From NCBI GenBank assembly GCA_016868485.1, contig VGGT01000036.1:1-11430 (forward strand): DNA of 11,430 nucleotides, in the 5' to 3' direction. Shown piece after piece: positions 1 through 7,349 of this stretch. The translations under genes were made by a program, and so were the position numbers. Under the pieces are notes generated by a model, which was given only the letters and a program-made list of their open reading frames with translations, ran no database searches and had not been told where the DNA came from. Each line of letters starts with the position of its first letter. Position 1 is the first letter of the stretch. This stretch comes from Bacteroidota bacterium (GTDB taxonomy: Bacteria; Bacteroidota; Bacteroidia; UBA7662).

Positions 1-701
1 GAAAGCGAGCCATCTCGTCGTCTCAAGGCTTCACCGCCCGCATGATGCCGGCCTCCACCCTGGGCAGCTTCCCCATGGTTTAAGTCAGACCCCCCCGCTA
101 TGCCTGGCTTGGCCCGCCTGGTGGCGCCAGCCCCCACGAAGCGCTGCCCATTCACCGCAAACTGTGTCGTGCGAAGGGCGTGTTCATTGACCACCACCGC
201 ATGACCATCAACACGCGACAGCAGAACAGGTCGATGGGGAAAAAGGCTATCGAGCAGTTCCCGATCCGGAAATTCCTGAATGGCCCAATCGTTTTGGTCC
301 CAGCCCCTTCCGATCAGCCAACTTGTATCACTGGGATTGTTTCGGTAGGGCATTAGCCGTGCCACGACCTCATCCCACGAATGAGTCCCCCGCAGATCCA
401 CTTCGCCAAGACTCTTTCCGTAGCCCACAAAATGACAATGAGCATCGATAAAACCAGGATACAGAAAGCCACCTTTTAAATCCACACTATCCTTGAACCG
501 ATATCGGATCAGGAGTGTGCGAAGATCACCCGCATCCACGATCCGCCCTTCGGTAACGGCCAAGGCCTGGGTTTGGGAGAAAGCCGAATCCAGCAGGTAG
601 ACCGTACCGTTGAAATAGAGGCAATCGACCTCCATTTTATCGCGACAACCCAGCAGACACAGGGTCGACACCAGCAAGAACATCCGAATAATGCGTCCCA
701 T
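1..701 (-). CDS. Exported YtcJ-type amidohydrolase (lipoprotein), N-terminal part, runs off the left edge
   Basis: The minus-strand frame is open from an ATG at 701 to the window edge (233 codons), so the C-terminal part is missing. It starts with a lipoprotein signal peptide whose lipobox reads LLGC (Cys at residue 19). A short beta-sandwich-like segment follows (CLYFNGTVYLLD, 'ALAVTEGRIVDAG'), then the metal-binding strand FIDAHCHF with its HxH pair near residue 88. The segments RGWDQNDW and RVDGHAVVVNEHAL are typical of the YtcJ/Amidohydro_3 branch of metal-dependent hydrolases. That family removes or hydrolyses C-N bonds in varied substrates; the substrate here cannot be told. The gene begins 12 bases after the stop of the GH13 gene in the same direction, so the two are probably co-transcribed. 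GTG at 704 is an alternative start. The last 130-150 bases, nearest the edge, no longer resemble the family in this frame; see findings. Confidence 0.8.
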   Translation of the reverse strand, partial: MGRIIRMFLLVSTLCLLGCRDKMEVDCLYFNGTVYLLDSAFSQTQALAVTEGRIVDAGDLRTLLIRYRFKDSVDLKGGFLYPGFIDAHCHFVGYGKSLGEVDLRGTHSWDEVVARLMPYRNNPSDTSWLIGRGWDQNDWAIQEFPDRELLDSLFPHRPVLLSRVDGHAVVVNEHALRTTQFAVNGQRFVGAGATRRAKPGIAGGSDLNHGEAAQGGGRHHAGGEALRRRDGSL

Positions 702-713
702 CACCCTATTATC

Positions 714-3119
714 CTATTTAAAGGTGATGATTTCTGTGCTGTAGGGTGCCACCGTCGTCACCAGCGTTTGCTCGTCGGCCATCGCCAGCGGGTTACCCAA
801 GTTGCCCATGATTTCATCGCGGCGGAAATGCGCGGGCACGGGGATGCGAAACGTTTGTTCTTCCGCGCTTCGGTTGATGCAAACCATGGCTCCTTCCCCG
901 AAATAGTTGCGCAAGAACGCCAATCGGTTATCGTCCGTTTCAATGAGCTCCGTTTCTCCATAGGTGAGGGCCATGCTCTCGCCGCGCAAGCGGTAGAGGG
1001 TCGAAACATGAAGGCGGGTGCGCATCTCCTGATCAGACAGGTCGGTGAAACGCATCGGACGTCGGTTATCGGGGTCGCCAGCGCCGGGCATGCCAATGTC
1101 GTCGCCGTAGTAGACCACCGGCACCCCCGGAATGCTGGTGATGAACGAAAGCAATTGCCTGAGTCTTGGGTAGCCGAGGGTGTCTTTGATCTGGATGTCG
1201 CGCCCCCAACCGGCCGCGCGGTCGTCTTCATCGAAGCGCAGCGCACCCGAGGCATAGGTAATGAAGCGAGCGAGGTCGTGGTTGCCCGAGATGTTGCCCA
1301 TTAAATGGTGGTGGCCGTAGTATCGCATGCTCTCATCGAGCGACGACCACAAGCGGCTGAGGGGTTGTTGGTCGTTGGCCAGCATACTGCGCGCGTCGAA
1401 GTAGAGGTTAAAGTCGAACTGCGCGTCAATCATGCCGCTGCCGATGTATTGACCAATCAGTTCGCGGCTACCAAAGGTTTCGCCGATTTGGTAGAGAGGA
1501 CGGCCGCGAGACTTCACGACCTGTGTTTTGAGTTTATGCGAAAGCCTGCGCCAGAAATCCTCAGGGATGTGCTTGGTGGCGTCGTGGCGGAAACCATCGA
1601 AATCGTATTGGGTCATCCAGTAGAGGGCGCTGTCGCTCATGGCTTCGGCCACCTCAGGACGTTCAAGGTCTAAGCTCGGCATAAACGTATCAAACCAAGT
1701 CGTGAGGCGGTGTTCGTCCCATATTCTGATGTTCTTGCGCCCATCCGGAAGCTCGAGTGGCGTTTTCCAGTCGGGATGTTGCTGCATGAGCGGGTGCTCT
1801 TGATGCACGTGGTTCGCCACATAATCGAGCAAAACCCGGATGCCGTTGCGGTGGGCCACATCAATCAGCTGTTTCAGCTCGGCTTCGGTGCCCATGCGCG
1901 GGTCGACCTGTGATGAGGAGGTGGGCCAGTAACCGTGGTAGCCCGAATAAAAACGCCGCGGTTCGGGCCATTCTTGGTAGGCGCCATCGGGGTTGCGGCC
2001 AATCGGGGAAATCCAGATGGAATTCACACCCAGATCACGGAAGTAGCCACTTTCTATTCGGTTGATGATCCCTGCAATATCGCCTCCCCAATAATTCGCC
2101 CGAGGATGCACGCGCGGGTCGTTTACCGGGCGGTCGTTGGTGGAATCGCCATTAAAGAAGCGGTCCACAAACACAAAATACATGCGTTGCTGGTGTAGAT
2201 CAAGTTGTCCGAGGCCATCCGCTTTCATGACCACTTTTCCCTTTTGTAGGGGGATGATCAGGTCGTTCGACTCGCCCGATTCGTTGTGGGCATACACCCG
2301 CAGATGCGAGCGCTCACGGCCGGCAGCTTCCTTAGGGATGCTCAATTGAATTACACCCGAGTCGCTCTTCTGTTGGTACGCATCGGGCAACAGGTGATTC
2401 TCCCAAAAAACGAGCAATGTACCCGGTGCGCGGTCGAGGCCGATGAGCAATTTGGGCTCAGGGTCATCCAGTGGGCGGATGGTACGCAAGCGCGGTAGGA
2501 GGTTGGGGTCAGTGGCCTTAACCTCCAGCAGTGAATTGAGTCCACCCGCGCCATTGTCGCGTTGCAGCGGGTTTTCGGGGTCGAGCGCCCATTCGCCGTC
2601 GGCCACAAACTGATAGGGATAGAAGCCAGGATCGAGGTTTAGGTCGATACGAAAGCTGCCTGCCACGGGCGACATAGGACTTTTCGTGGGGTTCCAGCCA
2701 TTCATATCGCCAACGAAGTAAACCGAATTCGGCCGGTCTTCTCGTGGGGTATAGCTCAGCACTACGGTTTGCTTGCGCGAGCGCCGAAGCAGGAGATCAT
2801 AGCGCGACGATCCGCATTCCAAAGCCATTGTGGACAGTGTTGGGGTGATGCTATCGGGATGGAAGATCCACATTTGGCTGCTGTCGCTCGTCATTCGGGC
2901 GGTGAAACCTGCCGGAAGCGTCCAGCTGCTGAGGCTACTAGGCTCGTCGAGGTAGTCAGACAAAAACAACAGGGTACTATCGGCGTTCAGTTGCACAGGT
3001 GAAGCCAGTCCGGTGATGTGGTCACCTGTAGGAATGGGCGTCATTCCCTTTTTGCAGCCCGAAAGAAAGGGGGATAAGAAGAGCAGAAGGAACAGTAATC
3101 GCGAAAAAAATCGGGGCAT
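714..3119 (-). CDS. GH13 alpha-amylase-family lipoprotein with CBM48-like domain
   Basis: A glycoside hydrolase family 13 enzyme that should cleave alpha-glucan or maltodextrin bonds in the periplasm or at the outer membrane. Numbering from the ATG at 3119 (801 residues): lipoprotein signal peptide with lipobox LSGC (Cys22); a unique region; a CBM48/E-set domain at about 118-203 (VYFVGDMNGWNP, FYPYQFVADGEW, LDPENP); a second beta region; then the catalytic barrel with all four GH13 regions. These are DYVANH (432-437), GFRHD with nucleophile Asp513, QIGET with acid/base Glu547, and GNHD with Asp615. The NYWGGD motif and C-terminal beta domain fit cyclomaltodextrinase or neopullulanase-like members, but the subfamily is unresolved. 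The frame is open to an ATG at 3215, but that lies inside a likely promoter element. ATG 3152 is possible, while 3119 gives a normal-length signal peptide. No acidic surface-export signal follows the Cys (CKKG), which favours a periplasmic location (inference). Confidence 0.92.
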   Translation of the reverse strand: MPRFFSRLLFLLLFLSPFLSGCKKGMTPIPTGDHITGLASPVQLNADSTLLFLSDYLDEPSSLSSWTLPAGFTARMTSDSSQMWIFHPDSITPTLSTMALECGSSRYDLLLRRSRKQTVVLSYTPREDRPNSVYFVGDMNGWNPTKSPMSPVAGSFRIDLNLDPGFYPYQFVADGEWALDPENPLQRDNGAGGLNSLLEVKATDPNLLPRLRTIRPLDDPEPKLLIGLDRAPGTLLVFWENHLLPDAYQQKSDSGVIQLSIPKEAAGRERSHLRVYAHNESGESNDLIIPLQKGKVVMKADGLGQLDLHQQRMYFVFVDRFFNGDSTNDRPVNDPRVHPRANYWGGDIAGIINRIESGYFRDLGVNSIWISPIGRNPDGAYQEWPEPRRFYSGYHGYWPTSSSQVDPRMGTEAELKQLIDVAHRNGIRVLLDYVANHVHQEHPLMQQHPDWKTPLELPDGRKNIRIWDEHRLTTWFDTFMPSLDLERPEVAEAMSDSALYWMTQYDFDGFRHDATKHIPEDFWRRLSHKLKTQVVKSRGRPLYQIGETFGSRELIGQYIGSGMIDAQFDFNLYFDARSMLANDQQPLSRLWSSLDESMRYYGHHHLMGNISGNHDLARFITYASGALRFDEDDRAAGWGRDIQIKDTLGYPRLRQLLSFITSIPGVPVVYYGDDIGMPGAGDPDNRRPMRFTDLSDQEMRTRLHVSTLYRLRGESMALTYGETELIETDDNRLAFLRNYFGEGAMVCINRSAEEQTFRIPVPAHFRRDEIMGNLGNPLAMADEQTLVTTVAPYSTEIITFK

Positions 3120-3212
3120 CGCGTTGAAAAAAAAGAGAAATACAGTTTTCATGGGTAAAAGGCTGTAAAAATGGGTTTGTTCAGTTGGCTTGTGAATTGC
3201 CTGTGAAAATAC

Positions 3213-3220
3213 CAAATCTA
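3213..3220 (-). promoter_or_regulatory. Candidate -7 promoter element for the GH13 gene
   Basis: The minus strand reads TAGATTTG, an exact match to the Bacteroidota -7 consensus TAnnTTTG. Transcription would begin near 3206, giving a leader of about 50 to 90 bases depending on the start codon. No clear TTTG -33 element sits about 20 bases upstream, so support is partial. The element overlaps the upstream ATG at 3215, which argues against that start. Confidence 0.4.
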
Positions 3221-3226
3221 ATCGGG

Positions 3227-3234
3227 TATTTTTG
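3227..3234 (+). promoter_or_regulatory. Candidate -7 promoter element for the UPF0316 gene
   Basis: The plus strand reads TATTTTTG, an exact match to TAnnTTTG, 7 bases before the ATG at 3241. The best -33-like word is TGTG at 3202-3205, with a 21-base spacer. If used, transcription would start at or next to the ATG, giving an essentially leaderless mRNA. It overlaps the TTG at 3232, an alternative start in the same frame. Confidence 0.35.
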
Positions 3235-3240
3235 CGCGGT

Positions 3241-3777
3241 ATGCCCCTTGAATCCTACTTTTCAGAAGAAACCCTGCGGTGGATCGTTATTCCCTTGTTG
3301 ATTTTCGTGGCTCGATTAACGGATGTCACCATTGGCACCCTGCGGCTCATTTTTACGGCGCGCGGATTTCGACAAATTGCCCCGGTTTTGGGTTTTTTTG
3401 AAGTCCTCATCTGGATTGTGGCCATGTCGCAAATCATGCGCTATGCCGATAATTGGCCGAGCTACCTGGCATGGGCCGGGGGATTTGCTGCGGGTAATTA
3501 TACAGGGCTCAAGATCGAGGAGCGGCTCGCATTGGGAAATCTCTTGCTCCGCGTCATCACCGCCCTGCCCGCCGATGATTTGATGGAGGCCCTCCGTGCG
3601 CGCGGCTTCGGAGTTACCCTACTGGGGGCGCGCGGGAGTCAGGGCGATGTTAGCGTTTTGTTTACCCTCATCAAAAGAAAGAACCTTTCGGATGCGCTGG
3701 CGCTCGTTCATGCACACAATCCCCATGCTTTTTATACGATAGAAGATGTGCGCCATACTTCGGGGCACGCCCGATAG
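3241..3777 (+). CDS. UPF0316 (DUF5698/DUF2179) membrane protein
   Basis: A 178-residue protein of the UPF0316 family (B. subtilis YebE type), whose biochemical role is not established. The N-terminal half has three membrane segments at about residues 13-38, 46-65 and 72-90. It carries the family pattern R-x2-DV-x2-GT-x-R (Arg25, Asp28, Gly32-Thr33, Arg35) followed by FTARGFRQIAPVLGFFEV. The C-terminal half, from about 100, is a soluble DUF2179 domain (LRARGFGVTLLGARGSQGDVSVLF and the ending FYTIEDVR). ATG 3241 is preferred over an in-frame TTG at 3232, which would overlap the promoter-like element. It is divergent from the GH13 gene and convergent with the T9SS cargo gene, so it stands alone. 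Its last five residues and the TAG stop lie inside the first copy of a 43-bp repeat. Confidence 0.9.
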   Translation: MPLESYFSEETLRWIVIPLLIFVARLTDVTIGTLRLIFTARGFRQIAPVLGFFEVLIWIVAMSQIMRYADNWPSYLAWAGGFAAGNYTGLKIEERLALGNLLLRVITALPADDLMEALRARGFGVTLLGARGSQGDVSVLFTLIKRKNLSDALALVHAHNPHAFYTIEDVRHTSGHAR

Positions 3778-3789
3778 CACGGGTTTTTT
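3769..3789 (+). terminator. Terminator-like hairpin in repeat unit 1
   Basis: CCCG (3770-3773) can pair with CGGG (3780-3783) around a six-base loop, followed at once by six Ts. The stem is four G-C pairs, plus a possible G-T pair, which is short for a strong intrinsic terminator. The UPF0316 stop codon lies in the loop. The T-run is only on the plus strand, so it would serve the UPF0316 gene. Confidence 0.4.
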
Positions 3790-3811
3790 GGGTGACGCTA
3801 CTAGGGGGCAC

Positions 3812-3832
3812 ACCCGATAGCACGGGTCTTTT
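3812..3832 (+). terminator. Terminator-like hairpin in repeat unit 2
   Basis: Same hairpin as unit 1 (CCCG 3813-3816 with CGGG 3823-3826). The tail is TCTTTT and the base before the stem is A instead of G, so it is probably the weakest of the three. Confidence 0.3.
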
Positions 3833-3854
3833 GGGTGACGCTACTTGGGGGCAC

Positions 3855-3875
3855 GCCCGATAGCACGGGTTTTTT
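3855..3875 (+). terminator. Terminator-like hairpin in repeat unit 3
   Basis: Same hairpin as unit 1 (CCCG 3856-3859 with CGGG 3866-3869) with a perfect six-T tail. As a series, the three copies could act as back-up terminators between the convergent genes. Confidence 0.4.
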
Positions 3876-3949
3876 GGGTAACGCTCTAATGGCATCTCCC
3901 CGGCCAACCGCCAATCATACAAAAGAATAGGACGGCATCCGTTGATGAC

Positions 3950-6900
3950 TTACCGAAGCAGCCAGAAATAGCCGCTGCGACGCAACACGCGACGAAGGCG
4001 GTTGTCATAGAATTGAAGCATATAGGTATACTGACCATCGGAACACGGACTGCCGGCATAGGTTCCATCCCATCCCTGTTCGGGTCGACCACTGCTGAAG
4101 ATGCACGCCCCATAGCGGTCATAGACCTGAAAAAGGTAGCGCGTGCTGTCGGTGAAGAGTACGATGGGGCGAAATACACGGTTTTCCGTCACGGAAGATG
4201 AAGGACGAAAAACATTAGGGATCTCGAAGCGGGTAGCGCAAAATTCCTCAACATCAAATGTATCAGACCGGGAGCAGCCGTTGGCGTTGACGATGCGGAC
4301 GGAGTAGCGGCCCGCTGTTTGAACCCTAAAAACAGGGTCGGTGGAGCCATTCGACCATAAGTAGTTGACCCCCAACCCGGTCATATCGAACCAGAGGTCT
4401 TGGCCCGGACAAATCGTCGTGTCGCGTAAAACATCACCTATGGCCAGTTGATCTTCGCGAATGATGATGGTGTCTGAACCCGTGCATGATCGGAGGAACA
4501 CAGAAACCCAATAAACGCCAGGCGACCGCACGCGCAATTGGCGACCACGGCTGCCGTCGCTCCACAGGTAATTGGATCCCGGGGCACCCGCATCGAGCAG
4601 AAGGCTGTCGCCCGAGCACAAAAGCACATCCGCCCCTAGGTCAACCGGTATGCCAATTGGGGTGTACAACACGAAAACAGAGTCTAGAAAAATGCAGCCA
4701 TGGCGCGAGGCCTCGAGCAAATACCAACCAGAGAGGGTCACTGGAAGATAAAACCCCGTATCAGGGAGCAACACCCAATTTCCCCCTACCCCCTGCCGGT
4801 ATGACCACCGGAATCTACCCGGGTTCAGCGTTCCGTGCAGGTATGCCGTATCACCAAAACAATAAACCAAGGTATCGCGGCCACCGAGGGGGAGAGAAAC
4901 CACATCTCCGACCTGAAAATTGAGGTTGAGGAAGTCGACATAAACCGAGTCGGATCCGGCACAGGCGCCACCTTGGGCCGTAACCTTATACCAGCCCGAC
5001 TGCCAAACCGGACGGGGGAATGAACTACCAGGAATGACCTGCCAAGGACCGCCGGGTTGCCCCGTATACCAAACATATCCACCCGCCAAAACATTCGTAC
5101 GCAAAAGTGCGGTGTCTCCTCCACAATAAAACAGGGAATCGCGCCCGCCCAGGGCCAGGGAATTGCTGTCGCCCAACTGAAGAACGACATTCGAGAACTG
5201 TAAAAAAAGCGAGTCTGAGCCGCGGCAACCGTCTTTGTCGGTCAGAAAGCGGTACCAACCCGGATTGGTGGTGGCGTAGACTTCGGTCGACCCAACGGTA
5301 ATCCAGGGACCACCAGGCTGCCCTACCTGCCATCGGTAGCGGGCTGGAGGCAGCACGTCTGAGGTGAGTCGTGCGGTGTCGCCTACGCAATAGGTCAAAG
5401 TATCGATTCGGATGCCCTGAGCTACCGAAAAGGCGTCACCGATCAGGACGGGAAGAAAATCGAAGGTCACAAAAACAGAATCAGTGGCTGTGCAAGGAAT
5501 GCCCGAAACCGTGAGGCGATACCAGCCGGCTGTGGTGGTTTGCAACTGGGCGGTGGTATTGGGAAGCGACTGCCAGGTGCCACCGGGTTGGCGAAAAGAC
5601 CAGATAAAACTGCCTCCAGGGGCGCGGCTGATCAGGGTAGCTGTGTCGCCCAGGCAGTAATAGAGGGTGTCGGCCCCGCCCGAGTTTAGGGTAGCGGCAT
5701 TGCCTAATGCCAGATCGAGGGTGTCGCTCACCCGAATGAATCGGGTTGCGGTATCGCTTCGGCCACAACCAAATCCCGCCACCAAGCGCACCGTATAATT
5801 TCCAGGAATGGCAAAACTGTGTTGCGGGTCGCGGAGGGTACTGCTGTTTAGGGCACCGCTGGCCGGATCCCCAAAACTCCATGAAAACGAGGTGGCATGG
5901 AACAGACTCGAATCAAAAAACTGAACAGGGTAAGCGTAACACAAAACATTACTTACAAAATGGGCACGAAAGGGAAGGCTAAACGACTCCTCAGAGAAAT
6001 TGGGCAGGCCTTTGCGGGTGGTGCCACCAATGGGTCCTACCAAACTATCCGTATAGGCATAGAAAGGCGTGTTGGGCGACTGCAGGGCGTGGAGGTAGTC
6101 GGTAAAGGTCTGCGATAAATAGATCCGGCCGTCGGGTCCGTTTTGAAGGGCATTGTAGCCCCGCGAACCGGCTTGCCAAGCCTGACGAACCACAGATGCC
6201 GGGGGTACGGGCAGTCGCGCCATCAAATCGAATGCGCGCAGGTGGTTGAAAAGTCCCGCCGCCCCATTTTCTACACTATCGCGAGCCCCCGCCACGAATA
6301 ACTTGGCATTGTCGGGCGAGAAAGCCACCCCATGTTCGCCCCCAAGAGCAGGTAGGGTGACGGGGTTGCTTAAAACACCAGTGGCGGGGTCAATGCGGAA
6401 GTATTCGATGAGGTTCGATGTGTTTGGCCCACCCAAAACCAGCGCCATAGCCCGTCCGTCGGGCGAGCACTTCATATAGCCCCGCGATGCCGCTGTGGGT
6501 ATGCCCGCGGTGAACGAGCTGTTGTGGGGTGAGCCGATGGTTTGGGTCACCGCTTGACCGGGCCCGGCCGCGGTGAGGGGGATGCGCACAAATTCAGCAG
6601 TCCCGGCTTTGTGCAACCAAATCCAGTAGTCGCGCCCCGAACAAGCCTTGGAGGCCGTCAACTTACCCGTGTAGCCCAATGCAGCCCCTAAGGAAGGGAT
6701 AGGCAGGTCGCGGCCACCACCTACGACATCCCCCAAGCCACCACGGAGCGACAGATCCACCAACGAATAACGCAAAGCCGTAGTGTCGCCAACAGCGGTG
6801 AGGTAGAACACAAACCACCGTTGACTCAATGCAGGGTCGGGATGAGGAACCGCTACAACAGGCTGGGTTCGCGTGCGGTCGCCCATCAATCCACCTCCAT

Positions 6901-7189
6901 TGGGCATGACTTGTGCATTTCGATCCCAAATACTGTCGCCCGAAGAGAAAAAAAGCAAATTCCCCGCGCTATCGGCCACCGAAACCGACGCTTCCTGCAC
7001 GAGCATCGGGGTGCTGCTGGCCGCCGGCGACGCGGGCCCACCGCCATTTGGGAAGGTTACCCGTGCGCCATATCCAAAGCACCATTGACGGGTTTGCTGA
7101 CGCGAAGGCTGCGCTTTCAGCTGAACCGGAAGCAAGAATTGATGCCCCAACAGAACAAGGAGGGACAACAGAAGAAACCGCGCGATCAT
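3950..7189 (-). CDS. Large secreted protein with PKD and Ig-like repeats and a T9SS type B (gliding-associated) C-terminal domain
   Basis: A 1079-residue protein, probably exported by Sec and then carried across the outer membrane by the type IX system. Order: signal peptide 1-27 (cleavage after LKAQ); N-terminal region to about 410 with propeller-like motifs (CSPDGRAMALVLGG, AFSPDNAKLFVAG, GPDGRIYLSQ), typical of CHU_C-type proteins; PKD domain at about 415-487 (FSWSFGDP, HSFAIPGNYTVRL); four Ig-like modules of about 88 residues (490-845); two shorter modules (849-980); and a C-terminal CHU_C domain at about 985-1079 (FEIPNVFRPS, FQVYDRYGACIF, GWDGTYAG, DGQYTYML). The frame stays open up to 7474 inside rfaE2, but ATG 7189 is chosen because it starts a clean signal peptide and avoids that overlap. 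It is likely a surface adhesin or matrix protein, but its ligand is unknown. The N-terminal half could instead be a lactonase-like or WD40-like propeller. Confidence 0.92.
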   Translation of the reverse strand: MIARFLLLSLLVLLGHQFLLPVQLKAQPSRQQTRQWCFGYGARVTFPNGGGPASPAASSTPMLVQEASVSVADSAGNLLFFSSGDSIWDRNAQVMPNGGGLMGDRTRTQPVVAVPHPDPALSQRWFVFYLTAVGDTTALRYSLVDLSLRGGLGDVVGGGRDLPIPSLGAALGYTGKLTASKACSGRDYWIWLHKAGTAEFVRIPLTAAGPGQAVTQTIGSPHNSSFTAGIPTAASRGYMKCSPDGRAMALVLGGPNTSNLIEYFRIDPATGVLSNPVTLPALGGEHGVAFSPDNAKLFVAGARDSVENGAAGLFNHLRAFDLMARLPVPPASVVRQAWQAGSRGYNALQNGPDGRIYLSQTFTDYLHALQSPNTPFYAYTDSLVGPIGGTTRKGLPNFSEESFSLPFRAHFVSNVLCYAYPVQFFDSSLFHATSFSWSFGDPASGALNSSTLRDPQHSFAIPGNYTVRLVAGFGCGRSDTATRFIRVSDTLDLALGNAATLNSGGADTLYYCLGDTATLISRAPGGSFIWSFRQPGGTWQSLPNTTAQLQTTTAGWYRLTVSGIPCTATDSVFVTFDFLPVLIGDAFSVAQGIRIDTLTYCVGDTARLTSDVLPPARYRWQVGQPGGPWITVGSTEVYATTNPGWYRFLTDKDGCRGSDSLFLQFSNVVLQLGDSNSLALGGRDSLFYCGGDTALLRTNVLAGGYVWYTGQPGGPWQVIPGSSFPRPVWQSGWYKVTAQGGACAGSDSVYVDFLNLNFQVGDVVSLPLGGRDTLVYCFGDTAYLHGTLNPGRFRWSYRQGVGGNWVLLPDTGFYLPVTLSGWYLLEASRHGCIFLDSVFVLYTPIGIPVDLGADVLLCSGDSLLLDAGAPGSNYLWSDGSRGRQLRVRSPGVYWVSVFLRSCTGSDTIIIREDQLAIGDVLRDTTICPGQDLWFDMTGLGVNYLWSNGSTDPVFRVQTAGRYSVRIVNANGCSRSDTFDVEEFCATRFEIPNVFRPSSSVTENRVFRPIVLFTDSTRYLFQVYDRYGACIFSSGRPEQGWDGTYAGSPCSDGQYTYMLQFYDNRLRRVLRRSGYFWLLR
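4655..5722 (-). repeat. Four protein-level Ig-like repeat modules
   Basis: Within the T9SS cargo protein, each module has a first cysteine in a Y-C-x-G-D-T-A motif (residues 512, 601, 689, 777) and a second near the end before a D-S-(V/L) motif (566, 655, 743, 832). The period is 88-89 residues. A central W..GQPGG.W segment and a GWY motif recur. The paired cysteines suggest one disulfide per module. Shorter relatives follow at Cys858/902 and Cys927/972. Confidence 0.85.
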
Positions 7190-7216
7190 AGCGACAAAAG
7201 AACGTGATGCCTTAAA

Positions 7217-7276
7217 AATAAACGGGGTCAAAATAAACGGGGAAAAAATCAGCGGGGAAAAAATCAGCGGGGATGA
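7217..7276. repeat. Four tandem 15-bp repeats upstream of the T9SS cargo gene
   Basis: Units start at 7217, 7232, 7247 and 7262. All share AA(TAA/TCA)(A/G)CGGGG at the same place; units 2 and 3 also share the A-run that follows. The array lies in the 160-base gap between rfaE2 and the T9SS cargo start (7190-7349), 27 to 87 bases before the ATG, where the promoter or leader should be. On the minus strand the edge reads TATTTTTA (7220-7213), one base away from TAnnTTTG. No clear terminator for rfaE2 is visible in this gap. Confidence 0.9.
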
Positions 7277-7349
7277 ACGATGCACAGAAAAGGCCATAAG
7301 AAATAAGACAATCGAACGCGGCGAAGGTTTAAAAATGAGGAAATTCGGT

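Larger units (their letters stand above)
3762..3890. repeat. Three tandem 43-bp repeats at the end of the UPF0316 gene
   Basis: The units are 3762-3804, 3805-3847 and 3848-3890. Each begins GGGGCAC(G/A)CCCGATAGCA and continues with CGGGT, a T-rich run and GGGTGACGCTAC. Units 1 and 2 differ at three positions; unit 3 diverges only in its last third. The first unit covers the final codons and TAG stop of the UPF0316 gene. The rest fills most of the convergent intergenic space before the T9SS cargo gene; 3891-3949 shows nothing else recognisable. Confidence 0.95.

Noticed and set aside
573..1304. Plus-strand 243-codon open frame opposite the GH13 gene and the amidohydrolase start
   Set aside because: It lies antisense to two well-supported genes, has no recognisable motif, and its composition (many His, Arg, Gln) is typical of a shadow frame.
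3762..3890. CRISPR array made of the 43-bp units
   Set aside because: The units are directly adjacent with no unique spacers, there are only three, and no cas gene is near. The same reasoning excludes the 27-bp and 15-bp arrays.
3671..3922. Minus-strand open frame through the 43-bp repeats
   Set aside because: It is only a translation of the repeat units (KTRAIGRAPK-like text), without start context or a domain.
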